64,000 nucleotides of DNA from positions 101,456 through 165,455 of the forward strand of contig NZ_JAMYFE010000052.1 of assembly GCF_024129865.1 (NCBI RefSeq), given 5' to 3'. Position 1 is the stretch's first letter, and every line of letters begins with the position of its first letter. Source of the DNA: Stieleria tagensis (lineage in GTDB: Bacteria; Planctomycetota; Planctomycetia; Pirellulales; Pirellulaceae). Made by a program: the position numbers and the translations under genes. This document shows, in pieces, positions 37,043 through 46,124 of the stretch. Below the pieces are notes generated by a model, which did no database searches, was not told where the DNA came from, and worked only from the letters and a program-made list of their open reading frames with translations.

Positions 37043-37960
37043 ATGCGTCGTTTGTCTGTCGGAATGGTCTTCACTGTGTTCGCGATGCTGCTCGCGCTCC
37101 CCACACCAGTGTTGGCACAGACGGCGAAAAAGAGAGCGGAACCACTGCCCAAACCGCGACCGGAAACGTTGCGGACCAAAGACGGCGTTGATCTGACGGC
37201 GTATTACTTTGGATCCAACAAGGGCAAGGCAGCGGTCCCCGTCCTATTGGTTCACGAGTGGAAAGGTCAGAAAGCGCCCTATGGAACGCTGTGCCTGACG
37301 CTGCAGAAATCCGGCTGCGCGGTGTTGGCGCTGGACTATCGAGGCCACGGCGGATCGCGTGAATACAAAGACCGATTCGGAAAGACCCAGGAGTTCAATC
37401 TGAAAACGATGAACAAGGGGCATGTCCTGGACATCGTGCGGTATGACCTGGAGGAAGCCAAACGATTTCTGCAACGGGAAAACAACGATGGCAAATTAAA
37501 CCTCAATGCACTGGTTGTGATCGGTGTTCGTGACGGCTGTGTCCCAGCGATGCTATGGGCACAGCGAGACTGGCAATTTCCAAACGTCGGCACACGCAAA
37601 CAAGGCCACGATGTCAAAGGCCTGGTGATGATTTCGCCCAAACGGTTGCTAAAGGGCGTGCCGGTTGAATCCGCATTGACCGACCCAAACATTGCCTCAT
37701 TGCCGACCATGATCGTCGTTGGTGAAGGGTCCAACGAACAGTCCGATGCGGATCGGATTTACAAACGCGTGGAAGTGATGAAGAAAAAAATCAGCGGTGA
37801 CAAAGATCCCGAAGGCTTGAAATTGCTGACGGTCAAAGAACCGTTGGGCGGACCGAGTCTGGTTTCCGGGTCTCCCACCGTGATTCCCGAAATCGTCAAG
37901 TTCATCACCGACGAAGTCAAATCCGATGACCTGGACAATCCCTGGATCGAACGCGATTGA
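37043..37960 (+). CDS. Exported alpha/beta-hydrolase-fold protein lacking the nucleophile Ser
   Basis: A 305-residue protein with a signal peptide (about 1-26). The fold is recognisable: VPVLLVHEWKG (about 65-75), LDYRGHGGS (about 98-106) and a late strand before SPKRLL. At the nucleophile elbow, where active members have G-x-S-x-G, it reads G161-V-R163-D-G165. The catalytic Ser is therefore replaced by Arg. A binding or scaffold role is more likely than ester hydrolysis unless another residue substitutes. It follows the DJ-1/PfpI gene on the same strand and converges with the VWA gene. Confidence 0.75.
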   Translation: MRRLSVGMVFTVFAMLLALPTPVLAQTAKKRAEPLPKPRPETLRTKDGVDLTAYYFGSNKGKAAVPVLLVHEWKGQKAPYGTLCLTLQKSGCAVLALDYRGHGGSREYKDRFGKTQEFNLKTMNKGHVLDIVRYDLEEAKRFLQRENNDGKLNLNALVVIGVRDGCVPAMLWAQRDWQFPNVGTRKQGHDVKGLVMISPKRLLKGVPVESALTDPNIASLPTMIVVGEGSNEQSDADRIYKRVEVMKKKISGDKDPEGLKLLTVKEPLGGPSLVSGSPTVIPEIVKFITDEVKSDDLDNPWIERD

Positions 37961-37962
37961 TA

Positions 37963-39498
37963 TTAGGGTTTAGGGACGTGCCGATATTGCCCACCATTCT
38001 GTTGGGCTATTCGCTTCATTCGGCTTTCTCCTTCACGACTGTGGTAGCCGATCGTGTGCACAATACTGATCGGCCCGCTGTCGCCGAACAGGTTTTCGAC
38101 ACGGTTGATACGTCCCAGTAGATCTTCGATTTTTTGGGGGAATTCGCCGTCGGACAGCAAGAAAATGACGTCCGGCCCCAACTCGATTGCAAATTCCAAA
38201 GGCTCGTAGGGAGCTTGCCCGCGATCCATCTGAATCGACATCGCCCAACGCATCAGCGCCTGCTTGTTTTTGGCAGTGGCGAAAACGCTGTGGGGTTCAT
38301 CTTGATCCGGCGATGACACTCGCATGTAATCTGATTCGGCGTCAAAAAACACTACGTAGAAACGCTGATCCGGTTTCAAGACCTCGATCGAACGCAACAA
38401 TGCCTGGCGCGCCGAATCGAAGGCGCCTTTCATGCTGCCGCTGCTATCGACCAGATAGACGAAATGATTGCCGCCGCCCTCGACGCCGCAAAACTGGATT
38501 TTGGCATCGGAATCCGATTTCAACGACATCGCAGCGGTGCTGATCGATTGACGGCTCAACATCGACTCGGCCAGCGACCGGGGTTGCATCACCGGCACCT
38601 TGGCAACCAGCGTCTCGATTGCGATCTCCCCGACATCGCTGATTTCATATTCGGTTTCACTCGGCATCGGCTCAGTCGGATCGAGCGGCATTTCTACCGA
38701 TTCGATCTGAACCGATTCGATCGCCGGCTGGTCGGTTTCTGAGAACGATCCGGCAATTGCAATTTGGTCGCGTGGCACGGTCGTTGACAGCGTGAACCAA
38801 CCCAGCAAGACAAGTAAGACAAAATGCACCAGACCGCTCAGCAACCATGCGCGCCGCTTGCCGCGGCGCGCTGACGGGGACTTGGTTTCGCCCGCGCTGG
38901 CCACATCGATCAGCGCTGTGGTCGCCGATCGATCCGGTGTCCGAGGCGTTCGGCCCGGCGGCGTTTGCGTTGGACGTTGCTTTCCCAGGGGACGTGTTTC
39001 GATCGCTTGTGGTCGCCGGGGAGTTGGATGCGCGGAATCCCTGCGGTGCAGCGAGTCTCTGCGAGGCCGCGATGGTGACTCGGAATCCGGTGGCGAGGCC
39101 GTCGGCGACTCACCGGCGGATCGAATCACACGACGAAAATCGTCCCAGCTCTTAAACGGAAGAGTCGTCGTGATCAGTCGATACTTGGGAGCGCCGATTC
39201 GATTCACAGCGTGATCGAATCGAATGTCTGTCGGACTCGAATGCGAATCCGACGCCGTCGGGCCACGCTCGGACAGCCGCCGGATTCGCAGCTCCAATTC
39301 CGCGGCGCGCGCGTCGAGTCGTGCTGCACTGGCTTCGCTGCGGGTTTTTCGCAATTGCAGTTTCAGCTCACGCAGCCGCTGCAGGTAAACCTGCTCCAGT
39401 TCGGCCCTCTGGGGTGGCAAATCGGATCGCGGATCCTGTTCGTCAGCCTCGGCGAGTGAAACAGTGTGTTGCGGTGATGCTTCCGGCAGCTCGTTCAT
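37963..39498 (-). CDS. Von Willebrand factor A domain membrane protein
   Basis: A 511-residue protein. I chose the ATG at 39498 (MNELPEAS...); the frame extends to 39582. The N-terminal part is predicted coiled-coil (about 25-70, Arg/Glu/Leu-rich). A Ser/Pro/Arg-rich linker follows, then one membrane helix (about 216-238). The C-terminal VWA domain has the metal-ion site motif D-S-S-G-S-M (near residue 351) and FFDAESD and FLLSDGEFP segments. The domain should lie outside the cytoplasm and bind a partner through the metal site. Its operon partners are not evident. Confidence 0.82.
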   Translation of the reverse strand: MNELPEASPQHTVSLAEADEQDPRSDLPPQRAELEQVYLQRLRELKLQLRKTRSEASAARLDARAAELELRIRRLSERGPTASDSHSSPTDIRFDHAVNRIGAPKYRLITTTLPFKSWDDFRRVIRSAGESPTASPPDSESPSRPRRDSLHRRDSAHPTPRRPQAIETRPLGKQRPTQTPPGRTPRTPDRSATTALIDVASAGETKSPSARRGKRRAWLLSGLVHFVLLVLLGWFTLSTTVPRDQIAIAGSFSETDQPAIESVQIESVEMPLDPTEPMPSETEYEISDVGEIAIETLVAKVPVMQPRSLAESMLSRQSISTAAMSLKSDSDAKIQFCGVEGGGNHFVYLVDSSGSMKGAFDSARQALLRSIEVLKPDQRFYVVFFDAESDYMRVSSPDQDEPHSVFATAKNKQALMRWAMSIQMDRGQAPYEPLEFAIELGPDVIFLLSDGEFPQKIEDLLGRINRVENLFGDSGPISIVHTIGYHSREGESRMKRIAQQNGGQYRHVPKP

Positions 39499-39790
39499 CT
39501 CGAATGCTTCCTGGAAATCGGCTGTTTGGTGCGACAAAGTTCGCGTTCCCAATCCACAGATCCTGCGATTTCCACAGCACAACGGCTGACAAACCGCGTA
39601 GGTGGCACTGGTGGCCCCCCCTATGTTATGCCCCCACAGTGGAATGGATGCAAGCCTATGGGAGGGGAGGGCTGGAAAGTTCGACTGGGAACAGACCTTG
39701 CCGCGAACCCACGGCGCCCGCTATAGCCAAAGTTCAAAGCAACGACCGGAACCGATGCCGTTCGTCAATTTCTAGAAGGAATGGACTGCC

Positions 39791-41011
39791 ATGCGTTTTA
39801 ATCCCAGACGATTTATCACTGCCGTCGCGATGACGATCACGGCGTTTTCATTCGTTTTTTGCACACCCAAGAACCTGGTGGTTGCACAAGGGAATAATTT
39901 GCCCGATGCCAGCGCTGGCGGTCAGGCCCAGGCACGCGGCGGTTTGCAAACCCCACCGAGCATGCAGAATCAAGGCGCGCCATCAGGCGAACAACTGCAA
40001 GGGGGCGGCAAACTGCCCAACAATGCCGGCCAGGAATTTCGTTCCTACGACCTGACGCCCTACACCGGCTACCTACAGAACCAAGACAAGCCGGAGCAGG
40101 CCATTGTCGACTGGCTGATCCGCGAAACCGGGACCGACCCCTGGTTCACGTCCCCGTTCGGGTTCATGAACGCGACACGCGACAAATTATCTGTCTATCA
40201 CACCCGTGAAATGCACGAAGTGGTCTCGGGAATTGTCGATCGCTTTGTTTCGGGGGAAAAAGACCCCCAGGTTCTTTCGCTGCGAGTGATGACCGTTGGC
40301 AGCCCCAATTGGCGTAGCCAGGCGCATTTATTGATGCAGCACGTCAATGTTGATTCGCCCGGCGTGCAAGCGTGGTTGTTGAGCAAAGAAAACGCGGCGT
40401 TGGTGTTGAATCAGCTGCGGCAACGCACCGATACCCGCCAAGTCCACGCCTTGGATATGATCACGCACAACGGCCAGACGCAAAAATTGGCCAGCACACG
40501 TGGCCGGAACTATGTCCGCAATGTCAAACGGGCCGCGACCGGATGGCCCCCCTATGAACCCGAAACCGGTGAGATCCAGGAGGGGTATCAGCTGTCGATC
40601 AGCCCGCTGCTAAGTGTGGACGGGGCGAGTATTGATTGTGTGATTGACGCCAAAATCGACCAAGTCGACAAACTCAATGCCGTCGAATTGGACCTGCCGC
40701 TGCCCAATGCCCAAATCCACCGGGCTCAAATTGACGTCCCCCAAGTCGTTTCCTGGAAACTTCACGAACGGTTCCGTTGGCCCTCGGACATGGTGCTGCT
40801 GCTTTCCTGCGGTGTGATTGCCAGCCCCGAACGGCCGCAATCGTCGGTTCCGCTGCTGAATCTGAACATGTTGACCGGAACCACGCCCGGACGAGCCGAC
40901 GCGTTGATGTTCATCGCATTTCGTGGTCGGGCCGCCGACAATCTGACCAGCACCTTGACGACGCCACATATCTCGTCCGGTGCCAGTGCCCCGAATCGCG
41001 GACGTTATTAA
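39791..41011 (+). CDS. Exported protein, possibly related to secretin-type planctomycete proteins
   Basis: A 406-residue exported protein with a signal peptide (about 1-33) and a good ribosome-binding site (GAAGGA near 39775). A Gly/Gln-rich linker (about 38-75) precedes a conserved-looking domain with QVLSLRVMTVGSPNWRS (about 158-174) and YQLSISPLLSVDGASIDCVID (split around 265-285). The latter region resembles the strand pattern of the secretin C-terminal domain, but the C-terminus is too short to form a full secretin pore. I do not assign a function. It stands alone between divergent and tandem neighbours. Confidence 0.65.
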   Translation: MRFNPRRFITAVAMTITAFSFVFCTPKNLVVAQGNNLPDASAGGQAQARGGLQTPPSMQNQGAPSGEQLQGGGKLPNNAGQEFRSYDLTPYTGYLQNQDKPEQAIVDWLIRETGTDPWFTSPFGFMNATRDKLSVYHTREMHEVVSGIVDRFVSGEKDPQVLSLRVMTVGSPNWRSQAHLLMQHVNVDSPGVQAWLLSKENAALVLNQLRQRTDTRQVHALDMITHNGQTQKLASTRGRNYVRNVKRAATGWPPYEPETGEIQEGYQLSISPLLSVDGASIDCVIDAKIDQVDKLNAVELDLPLPNAQIHRAQIDVPQVVSWKLHERFRWPSDMVLLLSCGVIASPERPQSSVPLLNLNMLTGTTPGRADALMFIAFRGRAADNLTSTLTTPHISSGASAPNRGRY

Positions 41012-41106
41012 CCGGCCGTCGCCAACATGCCCCCTCTGTGTCGACCGGGCGAACGTCTAAAATGCCGACCGGTTTTTATTCACGCCCCGAGTCGATCGGC
41101 TGTTTC

Positions 41107-42417
41107 ATGGAAAATGTCCCGTCCCCAAGAGTCGTCATCACCGGTGTTGGTGTGGTCACTCCCTTGGGAAATGATCCCAATAAACTGATCACAGATCTGC
41201 GCGGCCGCGCCAGCGGCGTCGCAGCTCTGACCCAGGTCCCCCGCGGCGTATTGTCGATCGACTTCGGTGCCGAGGCATCGGATTTCAGCGGCGACATTTC
41301 GGATTACGGCCCGATGGACAAAAAGCTGCAGCGTACGATCCGTAAAGGCAGCAAGGTGATGTGCCGCGAAATTGAAATGGGCGTCGCCGTCGCTCAACTG
41401 GCGCTGACCGACGCCGGATTGACCCCCGAAGATCGAGATCGCGACCGCACCGGCGTGCTGTATGGATGTGACTACATCATGTCGTTGCCGGAGGAATTTG
41501 CCGTGGGAATCGGCAAGTGTACCGACGACGAAGGGAACTTTGATTTCACCAAATGGGGCGATCAAGGCAAACCGGAAATCAATCCGCTGTGGCTGTTGAA
41601 ATACCTGCCGAACATGCCGGCCAGCCACATCGCAATTTACAACGACCTGCGCGGCCCGAACAATTCGATCACCGTCCGCGAAGCTTCGGCGGGCGCCGCG
41701 ATCGCAGAAGCCTATTCGACCATCTCCCGTGGTCACGCCGACGTTTTAATCGTCGGTTCGACCGGCAGCCGGATTCACCCGCTGCGTTCACTGCATGCCG
41801 ACATGCAGGAAACGTTGGCAGCCAACCGATCCGATCCGACAAAAATGAGCCGCCCGTTTGACGCCCAACGCGACGGCAGCGTGCTCGGTGAAGGCGCCGG
41901 TGCGATGGTCTGTGAAACGCTTGAACATGCTCAAGCCCGTGGCGCGACGATTCTGGGTGAAATCGTCGGTTACGGCAGCAGTGCCGTCGGACCAGCATTT
42001 GGCAAAACATTTTTACAAACCGCGATCCGCAATGTTTTGCGTGCCGCGCTGGGCGATGAGCCTGCTGAAAACATTGGTCACATCCATGCGCATGGCCTGG
42101 GCACGGTGGAATGTGATGCCCAAGAATCGGCCGCCATCGAAGCGGTCTTTGGTTCAGCCGACAAGCAGCCGCCGGTGACCACTGCCAAAGGCAATCTCGG
42201 CAACCTGGGGGCCGGCGGTGGGATGGTCGAGACCATCGCCAGTTTGAAGGCCCTCGGCGGTGAACTGTTCCCGATCCTTAACTGTGATTCGCTTTCGGAC
42301 GATTGCCCGATTAATGCCTGTGTCGATGGTTCTACTGCGGCGGGATCCCAGTTCATCAACGTCAATGTGACACCGCAAGGCCAGGCCAGCGCTGTTCGCA
42401 TCCGATCCTTCTCTTGA
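41107..42417 (+). CDS. Beta-ketoacyl-synthase-like protein lacking catalytic Cys and one His
   Basis: A 436-residue thiolase-fold protein of the FabF/KAS II type. I chose the ATG at 41107, which begins MENVPSPRVVITGVGVVTPLG like FabF; an in-frame ATG at 41062 is possible. Domain landmarks are present: RGPNNSI (about 182-188), PFDAQRDGSVLGEGAGA (250-266) and HAHGLGT (327-333). The active-site Cys position reads E-A-S-A-G with Ser195. The first catalytic His is His329. The second His of K-x-x-x-G-H is Asn366. It therefore cannot use the normal Cys-His-His mechanism and may be a chain-length-factor-like partner or have another role. No acyl carrier protein gene is adjacent. Confidence 0.85.
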   Translation: MENVPSPRVVITGVGVVTPLGNDPNKLITDLRGRASGVAALTQVPRGVLSIDFGAEASDFSGDISDYGPMDKKLQRTIRKGSKVMCREIEMGVAVAQLALTDAGLTPEDRDRDRTGVLYGCDYIMSLPEEFAVGIGKCTDDEGNFDFTKWGDQGKPEINPLWLLKYLPNMPASHIAIYNDLRGPNNSITVREASAGAAIAEAYSTISRGHADVLIVGSTGSRIHPLRSLHADMQETLAANRSDPTKMSRPFDAQRDGSVLGEGAGAMVCETLEHAQARGATILGEIVGYGSSAVGPAFGKTFLQTAIRNVLRAALGDEPAENIGHIHAHGLGTVECDAQESAAIEAVFGSADKQPPVTTAKGNLGNLGAGGGMVETIASLKALGGELFPILNCDSLSDDCPINACVDGSTAAGSQFINVNVTPQGQASAVRIRSFS

Positions 42418-42533
42418 TACCGCGCTGCCCAGTTCCATCAGTGATTGACCGCTCCACGTTCCTGGTGTGAGCGATCCGGCAATCGGCTGATTGCGTTTGC
42501 GATACGAATACAACTCTTAATTTTCCACTGAAC

Positions 42534-43967
42534 ATGTCCCAGCAAAGCCCCTCCTACGCCATCACCGTCCGTCTGCGTTATCGCGATCAGCCGGGGTTGC
42601 TAGGCCGAATCACCACTGCAATTGGCGAGGCGGAAGGGTTTATCGGTGCGGTCGATATCGTGGGTGTCACCGACGGCCAGATCTCGCGCGACATCACCAT
42701 CAATGCGTCCAACGTGGAACACGGCCAGCGGATCGTTGCGCAGTTGAAAAAAATTGACGGTATACAAGTCGTTAATGTTTCCGACCGAGTGTTCCTAATG
42801 CACTTGGGCGGCAAGATCGAAGTCAATTCGAAAACGCCGATCAAAACACGTGATGACCTTTCGATGGCCTACACGCCCGGTGTCGCCCGGGTGTGCATGT
42901 CGATTCATGATGATCCGGATTCCTCCTTCGCATTGACCATTCGTAAAAACACCGTGGCGGTGGTCAGCGACGGCAGCGCCGTGTTGGGACTGGGGAACAT
43001 CGGGCCACGCGCCGCGATGCCGGTCATGGAAGGCAAAGCGATGTTGTTCAAAGAATTCGGTGGCGTCGATGCCTTTCCGATCTGCTTGGACACCCAAGAC
43101 ACCGAAGAGATCATCGAGACGGTTCGCAGGTTGGCCCCGACATTCGGCGGGATCAATCTGGAAGACATCTCCGCGCCACGTTGCATCGAAATCGAAGAAC
43201 GATTGGAACGAGAACTGGAGATCCCTGTCTTTCACGACGACCAGCATGGCACCGCGATCGTCGTGCTGGCCGGGCTGAAGAACTCGCTGCGACTGATCGG
43301 CAAAGAGATGTCCAGTGTCCGCGTCCTGATCAACGGATCGGGGGCCGCCGGAACGGCGATTGCAAAATTGCTGATGTGCTCCGGTGTCAAAAACGTCATC
43401 GTCTGTGACAGCCGAGGTGCGATCAATCAACAACGCACGGACATTGGTGACAACCCGATCAAAGTCTGGTTGGCCGCCAACACCAACCGCGAAGGCGTCG
43501 CCGGATCGCTCTCGCAAGCCATTCGCGGCCAAGACGTATTCGTCGGCGTCAGCGTCGCCGACGTGCTCAAGGTCGAAGACATCGATTCGATGGCTGACGA
43601 TGCGGTTGTCTTTGCTCTGGCCAATCCCGATCCGGAAATCAATCCGATGCTGGCCGAAAATCATGCCCGCATCATCGCCACCGGACGCAGCGATTTTCCC
43701 AATCAAATCAACAACGTGTTGTGTTTCCCAGGGCTCTTTCGAGGTGTCTTGGACGTTCGTGCCAGCGCCATCAACAACGAGATGAAATTGGCAGCGGCCG
43801 ACGCGATCGCCGACGTCATCGATCCCGAAAACCTTACCGATCACTATGTGATCCCCAGTGTGTTCGATCGACGCGTCGCCGGCGAAGTGGCCAAAGCTGT
43901 CGCCGAAGTCGCCCTGGCAACCGGTGTCGCCAGACGCAAAGCCAAAGCGGCGTTTCAAGTCGTTTGA
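42534..43967 (+). CDS. NAD(P)-dependent malic enzyme with N-terminal ACT domain
   Basis: A 477-residue protein. Residues 1 to about 85 form an ACT-type ligand-binding domain (VRLRYRDQPGLLGRITTAIGEAEG near 7-30). The catalytic malic-enzyme domain follows with LSMAYTPGVARVC (about 108-120), NTVAVVSDGSAVLGLGNIGP (about 141-160), the acidic metal site FHDDQHGTAIV (about 232-242) and the Rossmann motif NGSGAAGTA (about 267-275). It converts malate to pyruvate and CO2. The ACT domain suggests control by an amino acid, which is an inference. It follows the ketoacyl-synthase-like gene after 116 bases. Confidence 0.93.
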   Translation: MSQQSPSYAITVRLRYRDQPGLLGRITTAIGEAEGFIGAVDIVGVTDGQISRDITINASNVEHGQRIVAQLKKIDGIQVVNVSDRVFLMHLGGKIEVNSKTPIKTRDDLSMAYTPGVARVCMSIHDDPDSSFALTIRKNTVAVVSDGSAVLGLGNIGPRAAMPVMEGKAMLFKEFGGVDAFPICLDTQDTEEIIETVRRLAPTFGGINLEDISAPRCIEIEERLERELEIPVFHDDQHGTAIVVLAGLKNSLRLIGKEMSSVRVLINGSGAAGTAIAKLLMCSGVKNVIVCDSRGAINQQRTDIGDNPIKVWLAANTNREGVAGSLSQAIRGQDVFVGVSVADVLKVEDIDSMADDAVVFALANPDPEINPMLAENHARIIATGRSDFPNQINNVLCFPGLFRGVLDVRASAINNEMKLAAADAIADVIDPENLTDHYVIPSVFDRRVAGEVAKAVAEVALATGVARRKAKAAFQVV

Positions 43968-44205
43968 TGCGACAGGCAACGGCCACCACAGCAGCCACCA
44001 CAACGGTCGGCGACAGTGGGGTATGCTGACTGCGGCTACAATCTGAACTAGGTTCGTCGGCACGATCAGTGTCGTCGCTGGGTCCGCCGGGGTTCAGCCC
44101 GACTGCCCCCTGGCGAATCCAGCTATGGAAATCACACCGCCAGGGCATGTTCCGGTGTCGCTGGTTTGCGTTCCCCCTTCCGTGATTGTCTGCATCGGTA
44201 CCGCT

Positions 44206-45315
44206 ATGTTTGCCAACGCTATTTACCACTGTCGCCTTCTCTCTGTGGCTGTTCTGGTGATCACCTGCACGGTTGATCCGGCTCCTTTGGTGGCTCAGTC
44301 GGCGGAAGTGAATCCGGCCGACGCGAAATCAGTTGACGACGACAAGACTCCGGCCTCACAGAGGCCAGCTACAGTTGGGTTTCATTGCACGCAAACTGAA
44401 TCGGCGCTGATCGTCTCGTATGGTGACGCCGAGGTGTTGCGGTACAACATTGTTGCCCCCAAACCAACGGACCCCGCCCATTCGGTCTATCAGCGCAGCG
44501 GCTACATCCACCCTCTTTATTCGCCGAGCGGCAAACTGGTCAGTGGAGATTTTGCCCCCGACCACCCGCACCAACATGGTTTATTTGCAGCTTGGACCAA
44601 CACTTCCTTTCGCGGCAAACCGGTTGATTTTTGGAACCAAGGAAAATCGGCGGGATTGGTTCTGCATGACCGCGTGATTGCAATCGACAACCAGCAGCAC
44701 ACCGCTTCGTTTCAGGTCGGGCTGAACCACGCTGCGATCGACGAAGACGGAAACCGCACCGTGATTTTGGATGATGTTTGGACGGTCGCGGTCAGTCTGG
44801 CGGACCAGACCGATCAAACAGCCGCCCGCTACGTGATTGATTTTTCAATCGCCCAGACCAATATCACGGAGCATCCGTTGACCATCAATGAATACCATTA
44901 CGGCGGTATCGGTTTTCGTGGCAACAACGATTGGTACACCGCGGCCGGCACAAAGGCCTTGAACGAACAATCCAAATCTAAATCCAAGCAGCCCGCCCCG
45001 CCGATCGCCGTGACCCGACACCAATTCTTGACCAGCGAGGGGCATGATCGCTTTCAAGGAAACCACAGTCGTCCCGACTGGACCAGTCTTTATGGAATCG
45101 TCCAGGCAGGCGATGCGGATGATCAAGACACAGCGCTCGCCGGTATTAAATTCAGGGGTGATCCCAACGATTTGTTCTATCCGCATCCCGTGCGGCTACA
45201 CCCCAACAAGCCCTACTTCAGTGTTTCGCCTTGTGTGCTGGGGACCTTCGATATTAATCCCGGCGACACATTTCGGGCGCGAGGAAGTTTCGAAATCTTT
45301 GACGGCCAACCCTAG
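44206..45315 (+). CDS. DUF6807/PmoA-like exported protein
   Basis: About 369 residues from the ATG at 44206, which gives a signal peptide (MFANAIYHCRLLSVAVLVI, cleavage near LVAQ). The frame is open from 44125. The core shows the DUF6807 (PmoA-like) landmark DHPHQHGLFAAW (about residues 121-132 from this start), with IHPLYSPSG before it. The late FFYPHPVRLHP-like segment near the C-terminus also fits. The fold belongs to a beta-sandwich group found in large numbers in planctomycetes, often near polysaccharide-degradation genes. The substrate is unknown and no such neighbour is adjacent here. Confidence 0.8.
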   Translation: MFANAIYHCRLLSVAVLVITCTVDPAPLVAQSAEVNPADAKSVDDDKTPASQRPATVGFHCTQTESALIVSYGDAEVLRYNIVAPKPTDPAHSVYQRSGYIHPLYSPSGKLVSGDFAPDHPHQHGLFAAWTNTSFRGKPVDFWNQGKSAGLVLHDRVIAIDNQQHTASFQVGLNHAAIDEDGNRTVILDDVWTVAVSLADQTDQTAARYVIDFSIAQTNITEHPLTINEYHYGGIGFRGNNDWYTAAGTKALNEQSKSKSKQPAPPIAVTRHQFLTSEGHDRFQGNHSRPDWTSLYGIVQAGDADDQDTALAGIKFRGDPNDLFYPHPVRLHPNKPYFSVSPCVLGTFDINPGDTFRARGSFEIFDGQP

Positions 45316-45650
45316 CCGTTTTAACGTTGCCTTTTGGTCGCAACCCGACGCGTGAGTTTTGAAGCCAGCGCTTTTGCAATTCACTCTCGCCGGAGAATGT
45401 TGCCCCATCTCAACCACTGTGGAGTGGCGTTGATGCAATAACGCAACATGGGTTGGGCGTGAGAAACCGGTGAAAAAAACAGCTGGAAAATCTGGCCGGT
45501 TCCACGGTCGTGTTTGGCTAGTGGCGCGTTTGATTGACCTAGTGTTCACTGATCTTTGGCATCTGAAGCCCGAGGTTGTTTTCATCCACTCGGCCACAAC
45601 ACGCGGTTGAATTGACGCCACTGGCACGGTGTGTGCGATAAAGGATTGTC
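45316..45650. other. Intergenic region with a short dispersed-repeat copy
   Basis: No credible gene is visible in these 335 bases. Bases 45338-45356 carry the conserved core of the second repeat family (the reverse complement of it lies at 36228-36248, and a related form at 59106-59126). The right end holds the ribosome-binding site AAGGA (45641-45645) of the next gene. Confidence 0.5.
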
Positions 45651-46073
45651 ATGAAAATGCCACCCATCGCTGCGACCCTTCCGTTGCTGATCGTCTCGAC
45701 GCTGCTGTGCACCGCCGGTTGCCTGCCGCCGGCGATGTTCAAAAACGAGTACGTCCGCCAATCCTCGCTGGCCGAATCCAAAGCCCCGTTGCCGACCGGA
45801 TTGCGAAGGACGAAAAACGGCTGGGAAGACACGACGTTGTGGTACGTCTCGCCGGACGTCGAAACCCGGTCGATCAATTCATGGATGGACCAGCAACGGC
45901 AACGTGAACCCAGTTGGGTGCGGCTGTTTTTTGACAAACTCCGTCGCACGCCGCCCTTGATGATCGCGGTGATTCAGATCAGTGCCATCGCCGCAATCGT
46001 GCGGATCAGCCGGCAAGATTCCGAGGACTCTGCGCCCGCCAACGCACCAGCTCACGCTAGCAGTGAACTATGA
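45651..46073 (+). CDS. Small lipoprotein with C-terminal membrane helix, unrecognised
   Basis: A 140-residue protein with a lipoprotein-type signal peptide; the lipobox is T-A-G-C (Cys24). The middle contains a WEDTTLWYVSPDVE segment (about 63-76). A hydrophobic stretch (about 100-122, LMIAVIQISAIAAIV) is probably a membrane helix. The start has an AAGGA ribosome-binding site 6 bases upstream. I do not recognise the family. It is followed after about 50 bases by the pyroglutamyl peptidase. Confidence 0.65.
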   Translation: MKMPPIAATLPLLIVSTLLCTAGCLPPAMFKNEYVRQSSLAESKAPLPTGLRRTKNGWEDTTLWYVSPDVETRSINSWMDQQRQREPSWVRLFFDKLRRTPPLMIAVIQISAIAAIVRISRQDSEDSAPANAPAHASSEL

Positions 46074-46124
46074 TGCACTGGATTGGTTTGTCCTCGTTCG
46101 CCCCCCACTCGGTCTTCGACAATC

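Noticed and set aside
42795-44063. A 422-codon minus-strand open frame opposite malic enzyme
   Set aside because: The plus-strand malic enzyme has full motifs; the opposite frame shows only shadow composition.
45622-45637. Possible sigma-54 (-24/-12) promoter TGGCACGGTGTGTGC
   Set aside because: The GG and GC are correctly spaced, but transcription would start about 3 bases before the ATG at 45651 and omit the AAGGA ribosome-binding site, so it is probably chance.
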